Origin: Pseudoips prasinana
Lineage: Eukaryota; Arthropoda; Insecta; Lepidoptera; Nolidae
Length of the DNA: 64,000 nt
Direction of reading: 5' to 3'
NCBI GenBank assembly: GCA_951640165.1
Contig: OX621237.1
Span: forward strand, 7,316,001 to 7,380,000
Positions 32,340 through 43,231 of this stretch are shown here, in pieces; positions within the stretch are counted from its first letter, which is position 1, and each line of letters begins with the position of its first letter. A model generated the notes under the pieces. That model had not been told where the DNA came from, did not search any database, and saw nothing but the letters and a program-made list of their open reading frames with translations. A program made the position numbers and the translations under genes.

Positions 32340-32600
32340 CCTCATCATATCAGCTGAAAGACGTCCACCGCCTCCCCCAAAGATCTCCACAATAGCCGGT
32401 CCTGTGCTGCCCGCATCCAGCGGCTTCCTGCGACACGCACAAGATCGTCGGTCAACCGTGTAGGAGGCCTGATCACGCTGCGTCTTCCGGTTCGTGGTCG
32501 CCACTCGAGAACCTTTCTGCCCCATCGGCCGTCAGTTCTACGAGCTATGTGCCCTGCCCACTGCCACTTCAGTTTAGCAAATCTTTGGAGTTCAGTTGGA
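32340..32600 (-). mobile_element. RTE LINE 3' end, short copy
   Basis: Minus-strand match to the last ~250 nt of the RTE family: 'tcatatcagctgaaagacgt', 'aaagatctccacaat', 'ctgcgtcttccggttcgtgg', 'cgagctatgtgccctgccca'. The C-terminal coding frame is disrupted. Confidence 0.85.
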
Positions 32601-32668
32601 TTCTTTTAAGATACATAAGGGCATCGTAATCGAATGCACATTCTTTACGTTTTAAGTAGTTCATGGTA

Positions 32669-35600
32669 TTATTATTATTATTATTATTATTATTGTATCC
32701 TTTTTTATTGTCTCCTCTTTGGCGAGGGTAGTAAACAATACCTATCACGCGGGCCTAAGCCAAGGGTGAAGGCAGATTAAATAGAATATGCTGATGTTAA
32801 CGTGGATGATGTGAGGAATTTTCGTGTGATGCGACAAGTATTTAAAACTGTGGCTTTCTGGAGCATGTGGAGTGTGTATGAGGGCATATCTAAAGTGTGT
32901 AAGTTTTGGAGAAGAGATTTAGGGACAATAGCAGTGGAAGACAATACTATAGGGATAATATGGACTGTTTGAGCTTTCCATTGCGTCTTAATTTCGATCG
33001 CAAGGTCTTGGTATTTACTCAATTTTTCAGATATTGTGTTTTGTAAGTTATGTGAATTTGGGATAGCGATGTCAATGAGAAAAACTGTTTTATTTATCTT
33101 GTCATGCACAGTGATGTCAGGTCTGTTAAAATGTACCGTCTTATCCGTAAGTATTGTCCTGTCCCAGTATATTTTAGAGTTGTTTGATTCTAAGATGATT
33201 TCTGGTTTGTATTTGTAGTAGGGAGTCATAGTTGAAATAAATTTAAATTTATACGCTAAGTGCTGATGAATAATAGCTGCAACCTGGTCATGTCGATGTT
33301 TGTAATCCGATTGCGCTAAAGATTTACAGGCTCCTGTTATATGCTGAATGGTTTCGGTTGCAGAATTACAATGTCGACACAAATCAGTTGTTTGATTGCA
33401 GTCTTTTAATATATATTTTCTGTAGTTACGTGTCACTATAGTTTCATCCTGGATTGCTATCATGAAACCTTCTGTTTCTGGGAACAGCTCCCCACGTACG
33501 AGCCATTCGTTCGATTTATGCCTGTCGACGTGTGGCTGGCTCAATTGGCTTCGATGCCTTCCGTGGAGAGACTTTTGCGCCCATGCTGAAATCTACTGTT
33601 GAGTGTTTGTTATTTGTTCAGTTGTGTTCTTGTCTTTTAAATTAAGGGGAGTAAAATTTTTATCTGTTTCAACTACGTGTTCATGTAAGATTGATTGTTG
33701 GGATTTAGTGTAAAAATAAGACCTAAGTGTCATTATTTGTTTATTGTACAAGTCTTCTATGTCAATGAGTCCTCTTCCTCCTTCTCGTCGAGGTAAGGTG
33801 AGCCTTTGAATGCAGGATTTTGGGTGATGTTTCCTATATTTTGTTAAATGTGTGTTAATTTTGCGCTGAAGCACTTTGATGTTTGTTTTTGACCAGTGTA
33901 TGATACCGAAGGAATATGTCAAAATGGGAATTGCATAGGTGTTAACGGCCTTTATTAGATTTTTAGAATTAAGGTGTGTTTTCAAAATGCGGTTTAATCG
34001 TTGAGTGAAATTAGTAATTAGTTCTTGTTTGGTGGATGTTTGCTGTATTTGTGTAGATTGCTTAAAGCCTAAATATTTGTATGTGCTGCGTTCATCCATA
34101 GGTTCAATTGATTCACCATTATTGAGCGTGTAGCTATTATTTTGTAATATTCCCTTGGTCACTGACATGACTTTACATTTATCTACTCCGAATTTCATAT
34201 GAATATCGAGCGAGAAATGTTCTAATTTATCGGCCAATTGGAACAATGTATCCTTGTCAGCAGCAAATAGTTTTATGTCGTCCATATACATTAAATGCGA
34301 CAAAGTAACATGTGTTTCATGTTTATATAGTTTGTATCCTGCATTCGTTCTATTCAATATATCAGAAAGAGGGTTAAGGGCTAAACAGAACCATAAAGGA
34401 CTTAAAGCATCACCTTGAAAAATCCCGCGTCGTATGTTAATCGGTTTAGTAATTATTGAGTCAGACGAATTAAGTTTAATTTTGAGTTGAGTTTTCCAAT
34501 GTGTCATTATTGTTCTAAGAAAAAAGGTGATTTTTGGGTGAATTTTGTATATAGATAAAACATAAACAAGCCAGCTATGTGGGACAGAGTCAAATGCCTT
34601 TTGATAGTCAATGAACATGGTGTAAATGTCTCGTTTGTTCTTAGCTGCATTATTCATAACAATAGCATCAATCGTTAATTGCTCTTTACATCCCTGACTA
34701 TTTTTTCTGCAGCCCTTCTGTTGTTCTGCTAATATATTGTTATCACATAGATGTTTATACATGATCCGACTAATGCATGCAGTAAGGATTTTGTACAATG
34801 TTTGAAGACATGTAATTGGCCTATATTTGGCTGGGTTTTTGCCATCATTTCTATCTTTACATAACATGTATGTTATTCCTTCTGTTAAATATTGCGGCAT
34901 TGTATGTGGTGACCTAATAAATGAATTTAAATGATTGTGTATGTATGGGTGCGCAGTTGAAAACTTTTTATACCAGTAGTTGTGGATATTATCGGTTCCG
35001 GGAGATTTCCAGTTATGTGTTCTATTGATAACTTCTAAGAATATATCTACAGGTATATGTTCATAGTTCATTTCAAGAACTGTTTGTGTGGCTTCGATCA
35101 TTTCAGGAATCCAAGTGGCTTGATCATTATGCTGTACCGGGTTATCCCATATATTTGACCAAAATGATCGAAGTGTGTCAGCGGTAGGTACTTCAGTCAT
35201 ATTATGATCATTTGAGGTGGCAGTAAGATTTCTGTAAAATAATTTTTCGTTTTGAATAAATTTAGAGTTTTGTGTTTTCCTATCAGTGCAAGTCTTATAT
35301 CTTTTAAGTCTAGTGGCTTTTATGTTTAATTTTTGTTTTAATGTGTCTAAAAAGTGTTTATCCTGTGTATTTTCAATATCGTACTGTGCATGGTTCTGGT
35401 GTTTTCTTTTTATAGCTTTTACGGCTGCCATGATCCTTATGCTTCTGCTTCCATTTATAAATCGCGTTAACTTACCTATATTAGCTCTTAATTCATTTAT
35501 GTCTTTCTCTAATCTCAATTGCCATTTTGGTATTTTTTGGGACAATGTTCTTTGTTTTACCCTTTTCTGTTGTGTGTCCTGTGTAGTAAGGAAAATTTTT

Positions 35601-37168
35601 GTACCATTGCATTTTGTTGCTGTCCATGCTGCACAATATATAACCTTTTGTAGAGTGGAGAAATTTGTGTCAGCATTAAGATGTTTCGGTAATATAGTAT
35701 TGTTAATGTAGTGTACTATAGCAGCAAATTTTTTTGATGTTTTTTGTTTGGGTATATACGGTCTGTTAGTAGGTTCAATGTTAGAAAAATATAGGAAAGC
35801 TTCTTGAAATACGTTTTCTATTTCTGGGTTCGAGTCTAATGATTGAGAGTTAAGAGCTGTAGTACCCGATATATCTGGAATTAAGTGGTTAAAAGCGAAA
35901 TATAAATTTTCATCAGGTGTAAGCATGTTTTCATTACTACTAACTAAATTGCCGATATATTCGGTAGGTTCTATCTGTGTATTGCTTATTACTGCAGTAT
36001 CATAAGAAAGATTAAGGAATAAGTTATTTCTTACTTCTTCTTTAATTGCATCTAACTTTTCTAATGACAGCCGCTTATTATTGACTATTGATCTTCTTTG
36101 GTCAGCCAATCTTTGTTCTGAAATTTCTGGAAGGTTTGGATGGAGTTCAGCAAACATTGAAAGCATTTTTGGTCGATATGTTGTCATGTTGGTTTCTAGC
36201 TCTGTGGCTTGATAGTAACATCGCATTAAGGATTCGTTTAAACTTTCAGACCATCTCATTCTTCCAGTGTTTTTCGAGTTTATGTGTGTTGCAGCAATCG
36301 TATTATTAGCATTTGATGGTTGAACGTTATTATCACCTACTTTAAGTTCTTCTGCAACTTCGTCCTTAATTTTTTGTAAATTTGTGTTGTGTATTAAATT
36401 ATTATATATAATTGATCGTCTTTGGTCCGCTATCCTTTGTTCCGTAATGTGTGACAGATATGGAAAATTATGAATGAATTCTTGGTGTATTTGTTTTCTA
36501 TATGTGGTGGAATTAACTGTTTCCAGTTTAGTGACCCGAAAGTAAGACCTAATGATGGATTCGTTTAATTCGCTATTCCATTTCATACGGGTCCTTTTAA
36601 TTTCTGTGGTGGGCGCAGGAACATTGGTAGTAGCTACCTCCCGCGCAACATCCATCGAAATATAACTACTGTCGGATGAGGATGGAGAAGATGGGTTTTG
36701 AAAAGATTGCGGCGATGAGCCGGGTGACTGAAAAAGGGAATGATTTGATGACTGCGGAGAAGAGGGTTGTTTGTGCTGCTGAATACTTTTAGTGGACATT
36801 TTTGGGTTGTTAGTCTTCCTAAGATGACTATTTTTAGGATCATGAGCGACTAGCGCCAATGCATGCTGTGTAGCGCTTTGGGATCTAGTAACCCGTTTAA
36901 ACGGGTTATTGCTTACCTGCGAAATGTTGCCCTCCCCAGAATACGAGGGGCAGCCCGAGCTAAAGTCGGGGCGGGATTCTCCAGTGGGTTTATCACTGGT
37001 ACCCGCCTGGGGTAATTGTTTTTTTAAACGTACCATTTTCATACCGCAGATTGCCTGAGCCTTGTTAGCCATGTAAGTTTAACCAGAAGGTACACGTGTC
37101 CGTCCCCCACGTGGCCAGATGGTCGGCACGGACGTAAGGTAGGGCTTTGGGGGACTTATTATTATTAT
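32669..37168 (-). mobile_element. Near-complete R4/Dong-like LINE (4.5 kb)
   Basis: Bounded by an exact 12-bp target duplication, tagttcatggta, at 32657-32668 and 37169-37180. On its own strand it begins with a short TAA run, has a ~95-nt leader, one long frame, and ends in a (TAA)9 tail. A single frame with RT followed by a restriction-like endonuclease, a 'YMDD' active site, and TAA repeats are features of the R4/Dong clade, first known in Bombyx. Joining the flanks gives a pre-insertion site with no TAA run, so both runs came with the element. Confidence 0.88.
32777..37072 (-). pseudogene. R4/Dong-type ORF: Myb-like repeats, RT, REL endonuclease; one in-frame TAG
   Basis: Starts at ATG 37072 (MANKAQAICGMKMV). 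Residues ~161-243 and ~271-347 are two copies of a Myb/SANT-like unit (both with 'MRW/MKW..SLNES', 'EQR.ADQRRSI'). RT spans ~690-970: 'KAFDSV' with D822, 'GIFQGDALSPLWFCLALNPL', 'LMYMDDIKLFA' (YMDD 929-932). Residue 1160 is TAG (33595-33593). The frame continues unbroken for 271 codons: 'ISAWAQKSLHGRH', 'WLVRGELFPETEGF', a CCHC knuckle 'CRHCNSATETIQHITGAC', and the endonuclease core 'RPDITVHDK...FLIDIAIP'. Changing only that codon would leave a 1,431-codon frame. Most likely a recent nonsense mutation; readthrough is less likely. Confidence 0.87.
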
Positions 37169-37180
37169 TAGTTCATGGTA

Positions 37181-37764
37181 ATGATATCATAATGATAGGC
37201 GCAAGTCTCATTTTTTAATTAGAATATATTCGTAATATTCTTTTCATTTCTCATACTCGGAAAGTAGTGTTTATTTGTGTGTGCGGGAAGTGGGCGGGAA
37301 AGGCGGTAATTGCTTCGCTCCCTAGGGAACAAATAAATTTTAAAAATAGAAATTACTTTGGTTAAGCAGTCTGCTATAAAATTCTAACATAATAAAGAAA
37401 AAAAACTTCTTAGTGTAAAACGGTCAGTGTGAATTAAAAAAAAATTAAAAGCGCTTCCGCCTGCTGCAGTGACGCGATGTGTTCCATATTTAAAATTTTA
37501 AATAGACTATATCATTTGGCGGGTTACTAACTCTGTAAGCTGTATAAAAATGACAGATTAAAGACTAATATCTCATTAAAAATTAGTTCAAGTGATTCCG
37601 AAATGTTGACCCCATGTTGTTAAATACGAGGCAAATACAGTCATCAAAAATGTTTTGCCACCAATGTCTAAGGAAAGATACTTAAATGCATAGAATGACT
37701 TTATGACGTGGCGAGCAGATAAGAAAATACAATCATTTTCCGAAAGGGTAATAATAATAATGTC
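37181..37764. other. No gene seen
   Basis: Spacer between the Dong-like LINE and the next SINE, AT-rich, no matched repeat or coding region. Confidence 0.45.
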
Positions 37765-38125
37765 CCCCGGCCGAATTTCGACCACGGCGGCCAGTCTCTA
37801 TGGAGATTAGCCAACTGCGCAGGACATATTATAGTGCACAAGTGTGTGCGCAAACACAGGGGCACTTTCTATTCCATCAATCTCATGACCGATGGGACGA
37901 CTAGCGACACGACCGGAAAGAGGTCAGGTAAAAGACCGACGGCTTTACGTGCTCTCCGAGGCACGGGGGTGTAATACCGCCCACTTCCAGACTTCGGGCT
38001 AATTCTGAGAAATATATTTTTGCGGAAAAATCCCAAAATCACTATTTGGCCCGACCCGGGTTTTGAACCCAAAACCTCATTATCTGCGGTTGAACACGCT
38101 ACCGCTAGAGCAACGAGGTAGTCAT
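37765..38125 (-). repeat. tRNA-derived SINE (family S1), full-length copy
   Basis: Minus strand: 'ctcgttgctctagcggtagc', B box 'gggttcaaaacccgggtcgg', 'gtgattttgggatttttccg', 'cccgaagtctggaagtgg', 'gtaaagccgtcggtc', 'gtgtttgcgcacacacttgt', 'aatatgtcctgcgcagttgg', ending 'ggtcgaaattcggccggggg'. Its 3' half includes a ~44-nt block also present in the leader of the LINE at 38404-42393. Confidence 0.87.
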
Positions 38126-38403
38126 ATATGTATATATGAAGTATATAAGAAATACACTTTCGGAAAATGGACTATCTGGTAAAATAAAGCCTTCTACGCT
38201 GTGGAGCTGGTATTCAATGCTCAGGAGTACACTAACAATAAAACACATTGTCGATTTGAAAAGATTCCATAATTTTTTAATTAAGGTCCTGACGAGATAT
38301 ATTTACCAGTGAAGGTAAGCTATAAATTTATATAGGTAGCTAAATAAGTCATAAAAACAAATATTAAGCACACGTTTGTTGTTCAAGAAGAGTTTACACA
38401 AAT

Positions 38404-41400
38404 GATGACTCCAGACCGGTTTCGGTCACGGCGACTGCCTCAACTCCGTACAGATAGTTGTCGTTGGTGTGCTCGCATATGACTACAGTAGCCAATCTTA
38501 TTTGAGAAGGTCCGCGCACATTGCGGGCATGTGAGCACACCATTATTAAAATTATAACTGATCGCCGCAGGTGGTCGGGCTTTCAGTTCGTCACGTCTAG
38601 AGTCAAGCTCTGACCGACGATGCTCCTCAAAGTCAAAAACTTTGTTTTTGACTAGAGCTCTCCAATCAGATCTGTCGGCCGCAAGCCTTTCCCACAACGA
38701 GGTCTCAATGTCACATTTCTTCATATGGCGTTTTTGCACATCTTTATATCGGAGGAACTGTCCGCCTCGCTTGCGTTTCCCCTCCTTCAGCTCGGAATAA
38801 AAGATACGCTTAGCCACTCGCTCCTCCGCCATTCGAGACACGTGACCGCACCATCGAAGCTGTCGACGCATAAGGTAAGCTTCAAAGCCACCAACATTGG
38901 CTCGTCGCAGCACTTCGGTGTTACGCACACGATCAGACCATCGGATCTTAAGTATTTTACGCAGGCATTTAAGGTGGAATTGGTCTAGTGTGCGGATATG
39001 CCGACGGTATACAGTCCACGACTCGGCGGAGTATAAGATGTTGGGCAATACTATTGCCGTATATACCGATATTTTGGTAGCCAGTTTGAGGTTATGGGAA
39101 CGGAAGACCTTGGCATCCAGCTTGCCGAATGCTGCAGCAGCAGCACCGATTCTGCCGTTGATCTCAGCATCAAGGTCGTACTTCGATGTTAATGTGCTCC
39201 CCAGATACCGGAATTTATCAACCTGCTTTAACGAGTCCTCACCGAGTTTCATGGTCAGTGTCTGATGACCGTTATTGTCCAAGGACATAACTTCCGTCTT
39301 CTTGACACTGATCTTCAGGCCAAATTTTTGGCAAGCCTCGTGAAAGTTGGACATCAATTGCTGCAGGCTATCTGGGGATTCCGCCACAAAACACAGGTCG
39401 TCTGCATACATGATCTCAGTGATCATTGCATACGAAACTTTGGTGCGGGCCTTAAATCTGGCTAGATTAAAAAGATTGCCGTCTGTCCGGAAACGGATGC
39501 GAACTCCATCGGAAAATAATTGCAGGGCCTCGCGGACTACGACTGCAAAGTACAACGCGAACAGTGTAGGTGCAAGAACACACCCTTGTTTCACCCCACA
39601 GGTAACGGGGAAGAAGTCTGACTGATCGTCGTCGACAGCGACACAGCACTCCATGTCATCATGCAGGAGTCTCAGGAGTCTCACAAATTTATCCGTGCAT
39701 CCTAACTTTTCCAGTACTATCCAGAGGGCTTCTCGAGGCACACTATCAAAGGCTTTCTCAAGGTCAACGAAGCACAGGTATAGCTTTCGCCCCTGTTCAC
39801 GGCTCTTTTCTTGTAGTTGACGCAATGAGAAAATCGCCTCACAAGTGCCTCGGTCAGGTCGGAAGCCAAACTGGGTTTCCGGCAAAATCTTTTCAGATAG
39901 GGTCATTAGGCGGTTTAGTAATACTCTGGCAAAGACTTTTCCAGGGACTGATAAAAGTGAAATACCGCGGTAAGAGTTACAATCGGAACGGTCGCCCTTG
40001 TTCTTGTATAGGGCACAAATACGAGACACTTTAAAGTCTGCTGGAATACGTTCCGTTTCCCACACAAGAACAAAAAGTTCATAAAAGGCTGAATGCAACT
40101 CGTCACCGCCATATTTGATCAATTCTCCCGGTATGCAGTCCATGCCAGCCGCACGCTTATTTGGCTGTTGTTTTATGGCAAGAACGATCTCATTGCGTGA
40201 CAGTGGCTCGTTCATCTGACTTGCTACTGACATCTGAGGCATCGATCTGATGTGTTCTAGATCAGCTGATCGATCAACATTAAGTAGGGCACTAAAGTGT
40301 TCAGCCCATCGCTTTAATATAGCGTCTTTAGATTCTAGAAGGCCTTTGCCGTCCATGGACTTCAAAGGGACCTTCAGCGAATTTCTCGTACTAATCAGTT
40401 TTCGAACCTCACCGTAGAACTCTCCGAGCTGATACGCAGCGAGCCACTGCATGTGCCGAGCTTTTTCTTGCCACCACCGATTTTTTATTTCCCTAGAAAG
40501 TTTTCGCAGCTCCAGGTCACTCTTTTTGATCTCTGCAGCGCCTCTACCTTGCTTCTCTCTGCTACCATTCCTAAGCAGGACACGATGTTTGCCGATTGCA
40601 TCCGCAAGAACCCTATCGTTCTCATCAAACCAGTCCTCATTCTTACGGACTTTGACACCCAAAGTATTTTGAGCAGTGCCTAAAATATGAGAAGATAAAG
40701 CTCCCCACTCTGCATCAACCCCCTTCGCGCCGTTTCGTAGGGATGGGAGCGTACTAGATAAAGTTTGTGCAAACTGTTGTCTAGTCCCGAGATTCTGAAG
40801 CTTATCTACATCTAAGCACGCAAGCTTCACTCTTCCTGATCTGCGGGGACGACGTAAGCAGAGATTCAATTTGGTGACAACAAGCCGGTGATCAGTCCAA
40901 CAGTGTGCTCCCCGCATTACACGGGTTATTTGGATTTGGGAAATATCTTTTTGTCGTACGATTGCGTAATCAATTAAATGCCAGTGTTTTGATCGTGGGT
41001 GCATCCTCGTAGCCTTGTGCTTGGCGCGAAGTCGGAACATAGTGTTCGTTATAGCCATATCGAATTGAGCACAAAGACTAAGCAACAACCTGCCATTACT
41101 GTTCATGTTGCCTATTCCGTGTCTGCCTAAAACTTTAGGCCAGGCTTCATAGTCCCGCCCGACTCTGGCATTAAAGTCGCCCAGTAGTAAGATCTGTTCA
41201 CTGGGGCGTACGCGCTCGAGACAGTGTGTCAACTCCTCATAAAATGTATCCTTGATGTCATCAGACTTGTCCAGCGTTGGAGCATAGACACTGATGACAT
41301 TAAGATAATTGTCGTGTTCAAGATGCAAGCGCAATGTGGTCACGCGGTCAGAAATGTGCACGGGATATTCCTGAAGACGCTTTAAGAGGTGGTTTTTGAT

Positions 41401-42393
41401 AGCAAAACCAACGCCCGACCGCCGCGGTTCAGAGGCAGCAGTACCTTTCCACAGAAAAGTATACCCGCCACCGTCTTCCACCAGCTCCCCTTCGTCAGCG
41501 AGATGTGTTTCGCTGAGAGCAGCCACATCTATATTATAGCGACGAAGTTCTCGAGCTACAATAGCGGTTTTTCGCTCAGGACAGGCGTTAGCATCACTAT
41601 CGAGAAGCGTCCGAACGTTCCACGCGCCGAATGTCATAGTTTTGGATGATGGTTGCGTTTTCTTTTTATTACTTGTGTAGCGTCGACCACGATAGAAATA
41701 GATGCAGAGGCAGCCGTGGTTACTACCCTCTCTTAAGTCGGGGTGAGCATTTTTTTGGGACACCTTTTCTAGTCCCCTCCCTGGCTGAGCAGGGAAAGCA
41801 GTGCCTCCCTAAATAGGGCTGCTTTGTCACCCTGGGTGCTGCCGAATCCATTCTGTCACCCCATGCGCAGAGCGAAAGCGACCACGGTGTACATACATAC
41901 ACCCCCAGAACCACCCGTGTGCAGGCATCAGACAAAGCCTGGTTCGCATCAATCCAGACCTCTCTACCTCACCCCATCGCCACAGGACTTTGCTGTAATC
42001 GGAGTCCATGTTCGGAAGCAGTCAGGTGCGCAGGAAATATTAAGGTGCATAAGTGTACGCGCAAACACAGGTGCACACACTCGTCCTTCCCCTCTTATCT
42101 CTAGTGGAACGGAGAACCGCTACAACTAGAGGAGAGTTTGGATGATGTGTCTGGCCGACGGTAACTATACGCTCTCTACCGTCGCCCTTGGCCTTCCACA
42201 ATTGCCGTGCTGTTCCGCCAAGTCCGCCAAACCCCCTGCATATCAGCTGTGGGTTGCCTTCCTTGCCGAAACAGACTTTATGTACAAAGTGGGAGAGAGC
42301 CACAATAATACATTCGATTGTACCTGTCGAACGCAAGGCAGTTTAACGTCACACAAATATAAAAAATATAAAGCACCTTTATTTACCTTTACC
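38404..42393 (-). mobile_element. Near-complete endonuclease-RT LINE with C2H2 finger (RTE-like)
   Basis: About 4 kb: a long leader (to ~42390), one open frame with AP-type endonuclease and RT, and a very short 3' region. A candidate target duplication is agtttacacaaat at 38391-38403 against agttttacacaaat at 42394-42407 (one extra base). Host annotation pipelines often label this protein type 'craniofacial development protein 2-like'; it is a retrotransposon protein. Clade placement within RTE-like LINEs is uncertain. Confidence 0.8.
38440..41637 (-). CDS. Endonuclease-reverse transcriptase, intact frame (~1,065 aa)
   Basis: The frame opens upstream (to a stop near 41810) but the first good ATG is at 41637, giving [13 protein letters not shown], the usual start of the endonuclease domain. 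Endonuclease residues are present: N in 'WNVRTLL', E in '[10 protein letters not shown]', D/N in '[11 protein letters not shown]', D-H in 'CWTDHRLV'. RT motifs follow: '[14 protein letters not shown]', '[17 protein letters not shown]', '[12 protein letters not shown]'. The thumb region ('[16 protein letters not shown]') and 'RWCGHVSRM' precede a C-terminal C2H2 finger, '[20 protein letters not shown]' plus H. No stops or shifts. All catalytic residues I can check are there, so this copy may still be competent. Antisense frames are shadows. Confidence 0.88.
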   Translation of the reverse strand: MTFGAWNVRTLLDSDANACPERKTAIVARELRRYNIDVAALSETHLADEGELVEDGGGYTFLWKGTAASEPRRSGVGFAIKNHLLKRLQEYPVHISDRVTTLRLHLEHDNYLNVISVYAPTLDKSDDIKDTFYEELTHCLERVRPSEQILLLGDFNARVGRDYEAWPKVLGRHGIGNMNSNGRLLLSLCAQFDMAITNTMFRLRAKHKATRMHPRSKHWHLIDYAIVRQKDISQIQITRVMRGAHCWTDHRLVVTKLNLCLRRPRRSGRVKLACLDVDKLQNLGTRQQFAQTLSSTLPSLRNGAKGVDAEWGALSSHILGTAQNTLGVKVRKNEDWFDENDRVLADAIGKHRVLLRNGSREKQGRGAAEIKKSDLELRKLSREIKNRWWQEKARHMQWLAAYQLGEFYGEVRKLISTRNSLKVPLKSMDGKGLLESKDAILKRWAEHFSALLNVDRSADLEHIRSMPQMSVASQMNEPLSRNEIVLAIKQQPNKRAAGMDCIPGELIKYGGDELHSAFYELFVLVWETERIPADFKVSRICALYKNKGDRSDCNSYRGISLLSVPGKVFARVLLNRLMTLSEKILPETQFGFRPDRGTCEAIFSLRQLQEKSREQGRKLYLCFVDLEKAFDSVPREALWIVLEKLGCTDKFVRLLRLLHDDMECCVAVDDDQSDFFPVTCGVKQGCVLAPTLFALYFAVVVREALQLFSDGVRIRFRTDGNLFNLARFKARTKVSYAMITEIMYADDLCFVAESPDSLQQLMSNFHEACQKFGLKISVKKTEVMSLDNNGHQTLTMKLGEDSLKQVDKFRYLGSTLTSKYDLDAEINGRIGAAAAAFGKLDAKVFRSHNLKLATKISVYTAIVLPNILYSAESWTVYRRHIRTLDQFHLKCLRKILKIRWSDRVRNTEVLRRANVGGFEAYLMRRQLRWCGHVSRMAEERVAKRIFYSELKEGKRKRGGQFLRYKDVQKRHMKKCDIETSLWERLAADRSDWRALVKNKVFDFEEHRRSELDSRRDELKARPPAAISYNFNNGVLTCPQCARTFSNKIGYCSHMRAHQRQLSVRS

Positions 42394-42432
42394 AGTTTTA
42401 CACAAATATAAAAATATAAAGCACCTTTATTA
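42351..42432. repeat. Tandem 49-bp duplication at LINE 5' boundary
   Basis: Two units share 'acacaaatataaaaa', 'tataaagcacctttatt' with starts at 42351 and 42400. They straddle the proposed 5' end of the LINE at 38404-42393. Confidence 0.7.
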
Positions 42433-43068
42433 TTATTGCTATGAAATAAAATAAATTTCATACCAATAATAAAATGGGACGGAACTGATGTAGAATTAAT
42501 AATAATGATAATATATTTATTAACAGGCAACAAGGCCCACTTGTTAGTAACAAATTATAACTTAAAACGAATGTTAGAAAATACAATTAATGATACCCAA
42601 TTAATAACAATAATACACCAAATTGTAATTACCTACTATAGTGGTTTTGGTACAAAAGGAATGTTTGTAGCACACATTTAAACCTCTCCAATGCTCTTAA
42701 CTCTTACTTTTTTTTCTTAACCTAAATTAAAAAAATAGTCCGCACCTCCATTGAGCAACTTTACTTGAAAAGTCACTTTTTACATATTTCGCAAACTAAT
42801 TCTCTCAACTTTTTTAATTTCAAGAGTATATTGAGCTTCATAAGGACCTGCCACTAAATAATGTTACATTTACCCGCTGTGGATACTTTGTAACATTTGG
42901 TCAAAAACGTTGTCACGAAATGAAAATGATACTTTCCAAACAGCAGTTTATTACAACGTAAACGTTTTAGCCGTGACAAAAATATTTCTTTATCTGAACT
43001 TGCTCGTTCGTGAACAAGCAGCTTCATACCTTTTTTTTGACCTAATTGCTAGAAAAATTTACTTATCA
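42433..43068. other. No gene seen
   Basis: AT-rich spacer between two LINEs; no repeat matched. Confidence 0.45.
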
Positions 43069-43102
43069 TATAGCGGCTAATATAGCGGCTAATATAGCGG
43101 CT

Positions 43103-43231
43103 TTGCTGTGTGGTGACGGCCTAAGAATATCACCAACGGGCAGCAGCGTTCTCCTGAGTACCATGTCCACCTTACTGCGATCGCCAACCCGTCTGCCAAG
43201 CGTGGCGATTATGGCAAATCCCCTCAAATGA
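43103..43231 (+). CDS. Short RTE ORF1-like frame overlapping ORF2
   Basis: The frame is open from upstream of the element and ends in TGA at 43229-43231. Within the element it could start at the ATG near 43162 (MSTLLRSPTRLPSVAIMANP). Its stop overlaps the ORF2 start as ATGA (43228-43231). RTE elements of nematodes also have a tiny ORF1 overlapping ORF2. Function is unknown and it may only be a translation leader. Confidence 0.4.
   Translation: MLCGDGLRISPTGSSVLLSTMSTLLRSPTRLPSVAIMANPLK

Noticed and set aside
35286..35711. 141-codon plus-strand frame rich in Phe, Leu and Cys
   Set aside because: It is the antisense shadow of the Dong-like ORF; similar shadows on the other LINEs were dropped too.
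38440..41763. Host gene 'craniofacial development protein 2-like'
   Set aside because: The protein is an endonuclease-RT with retrotransposon structure; that name is a common misannotation of this LINE type.
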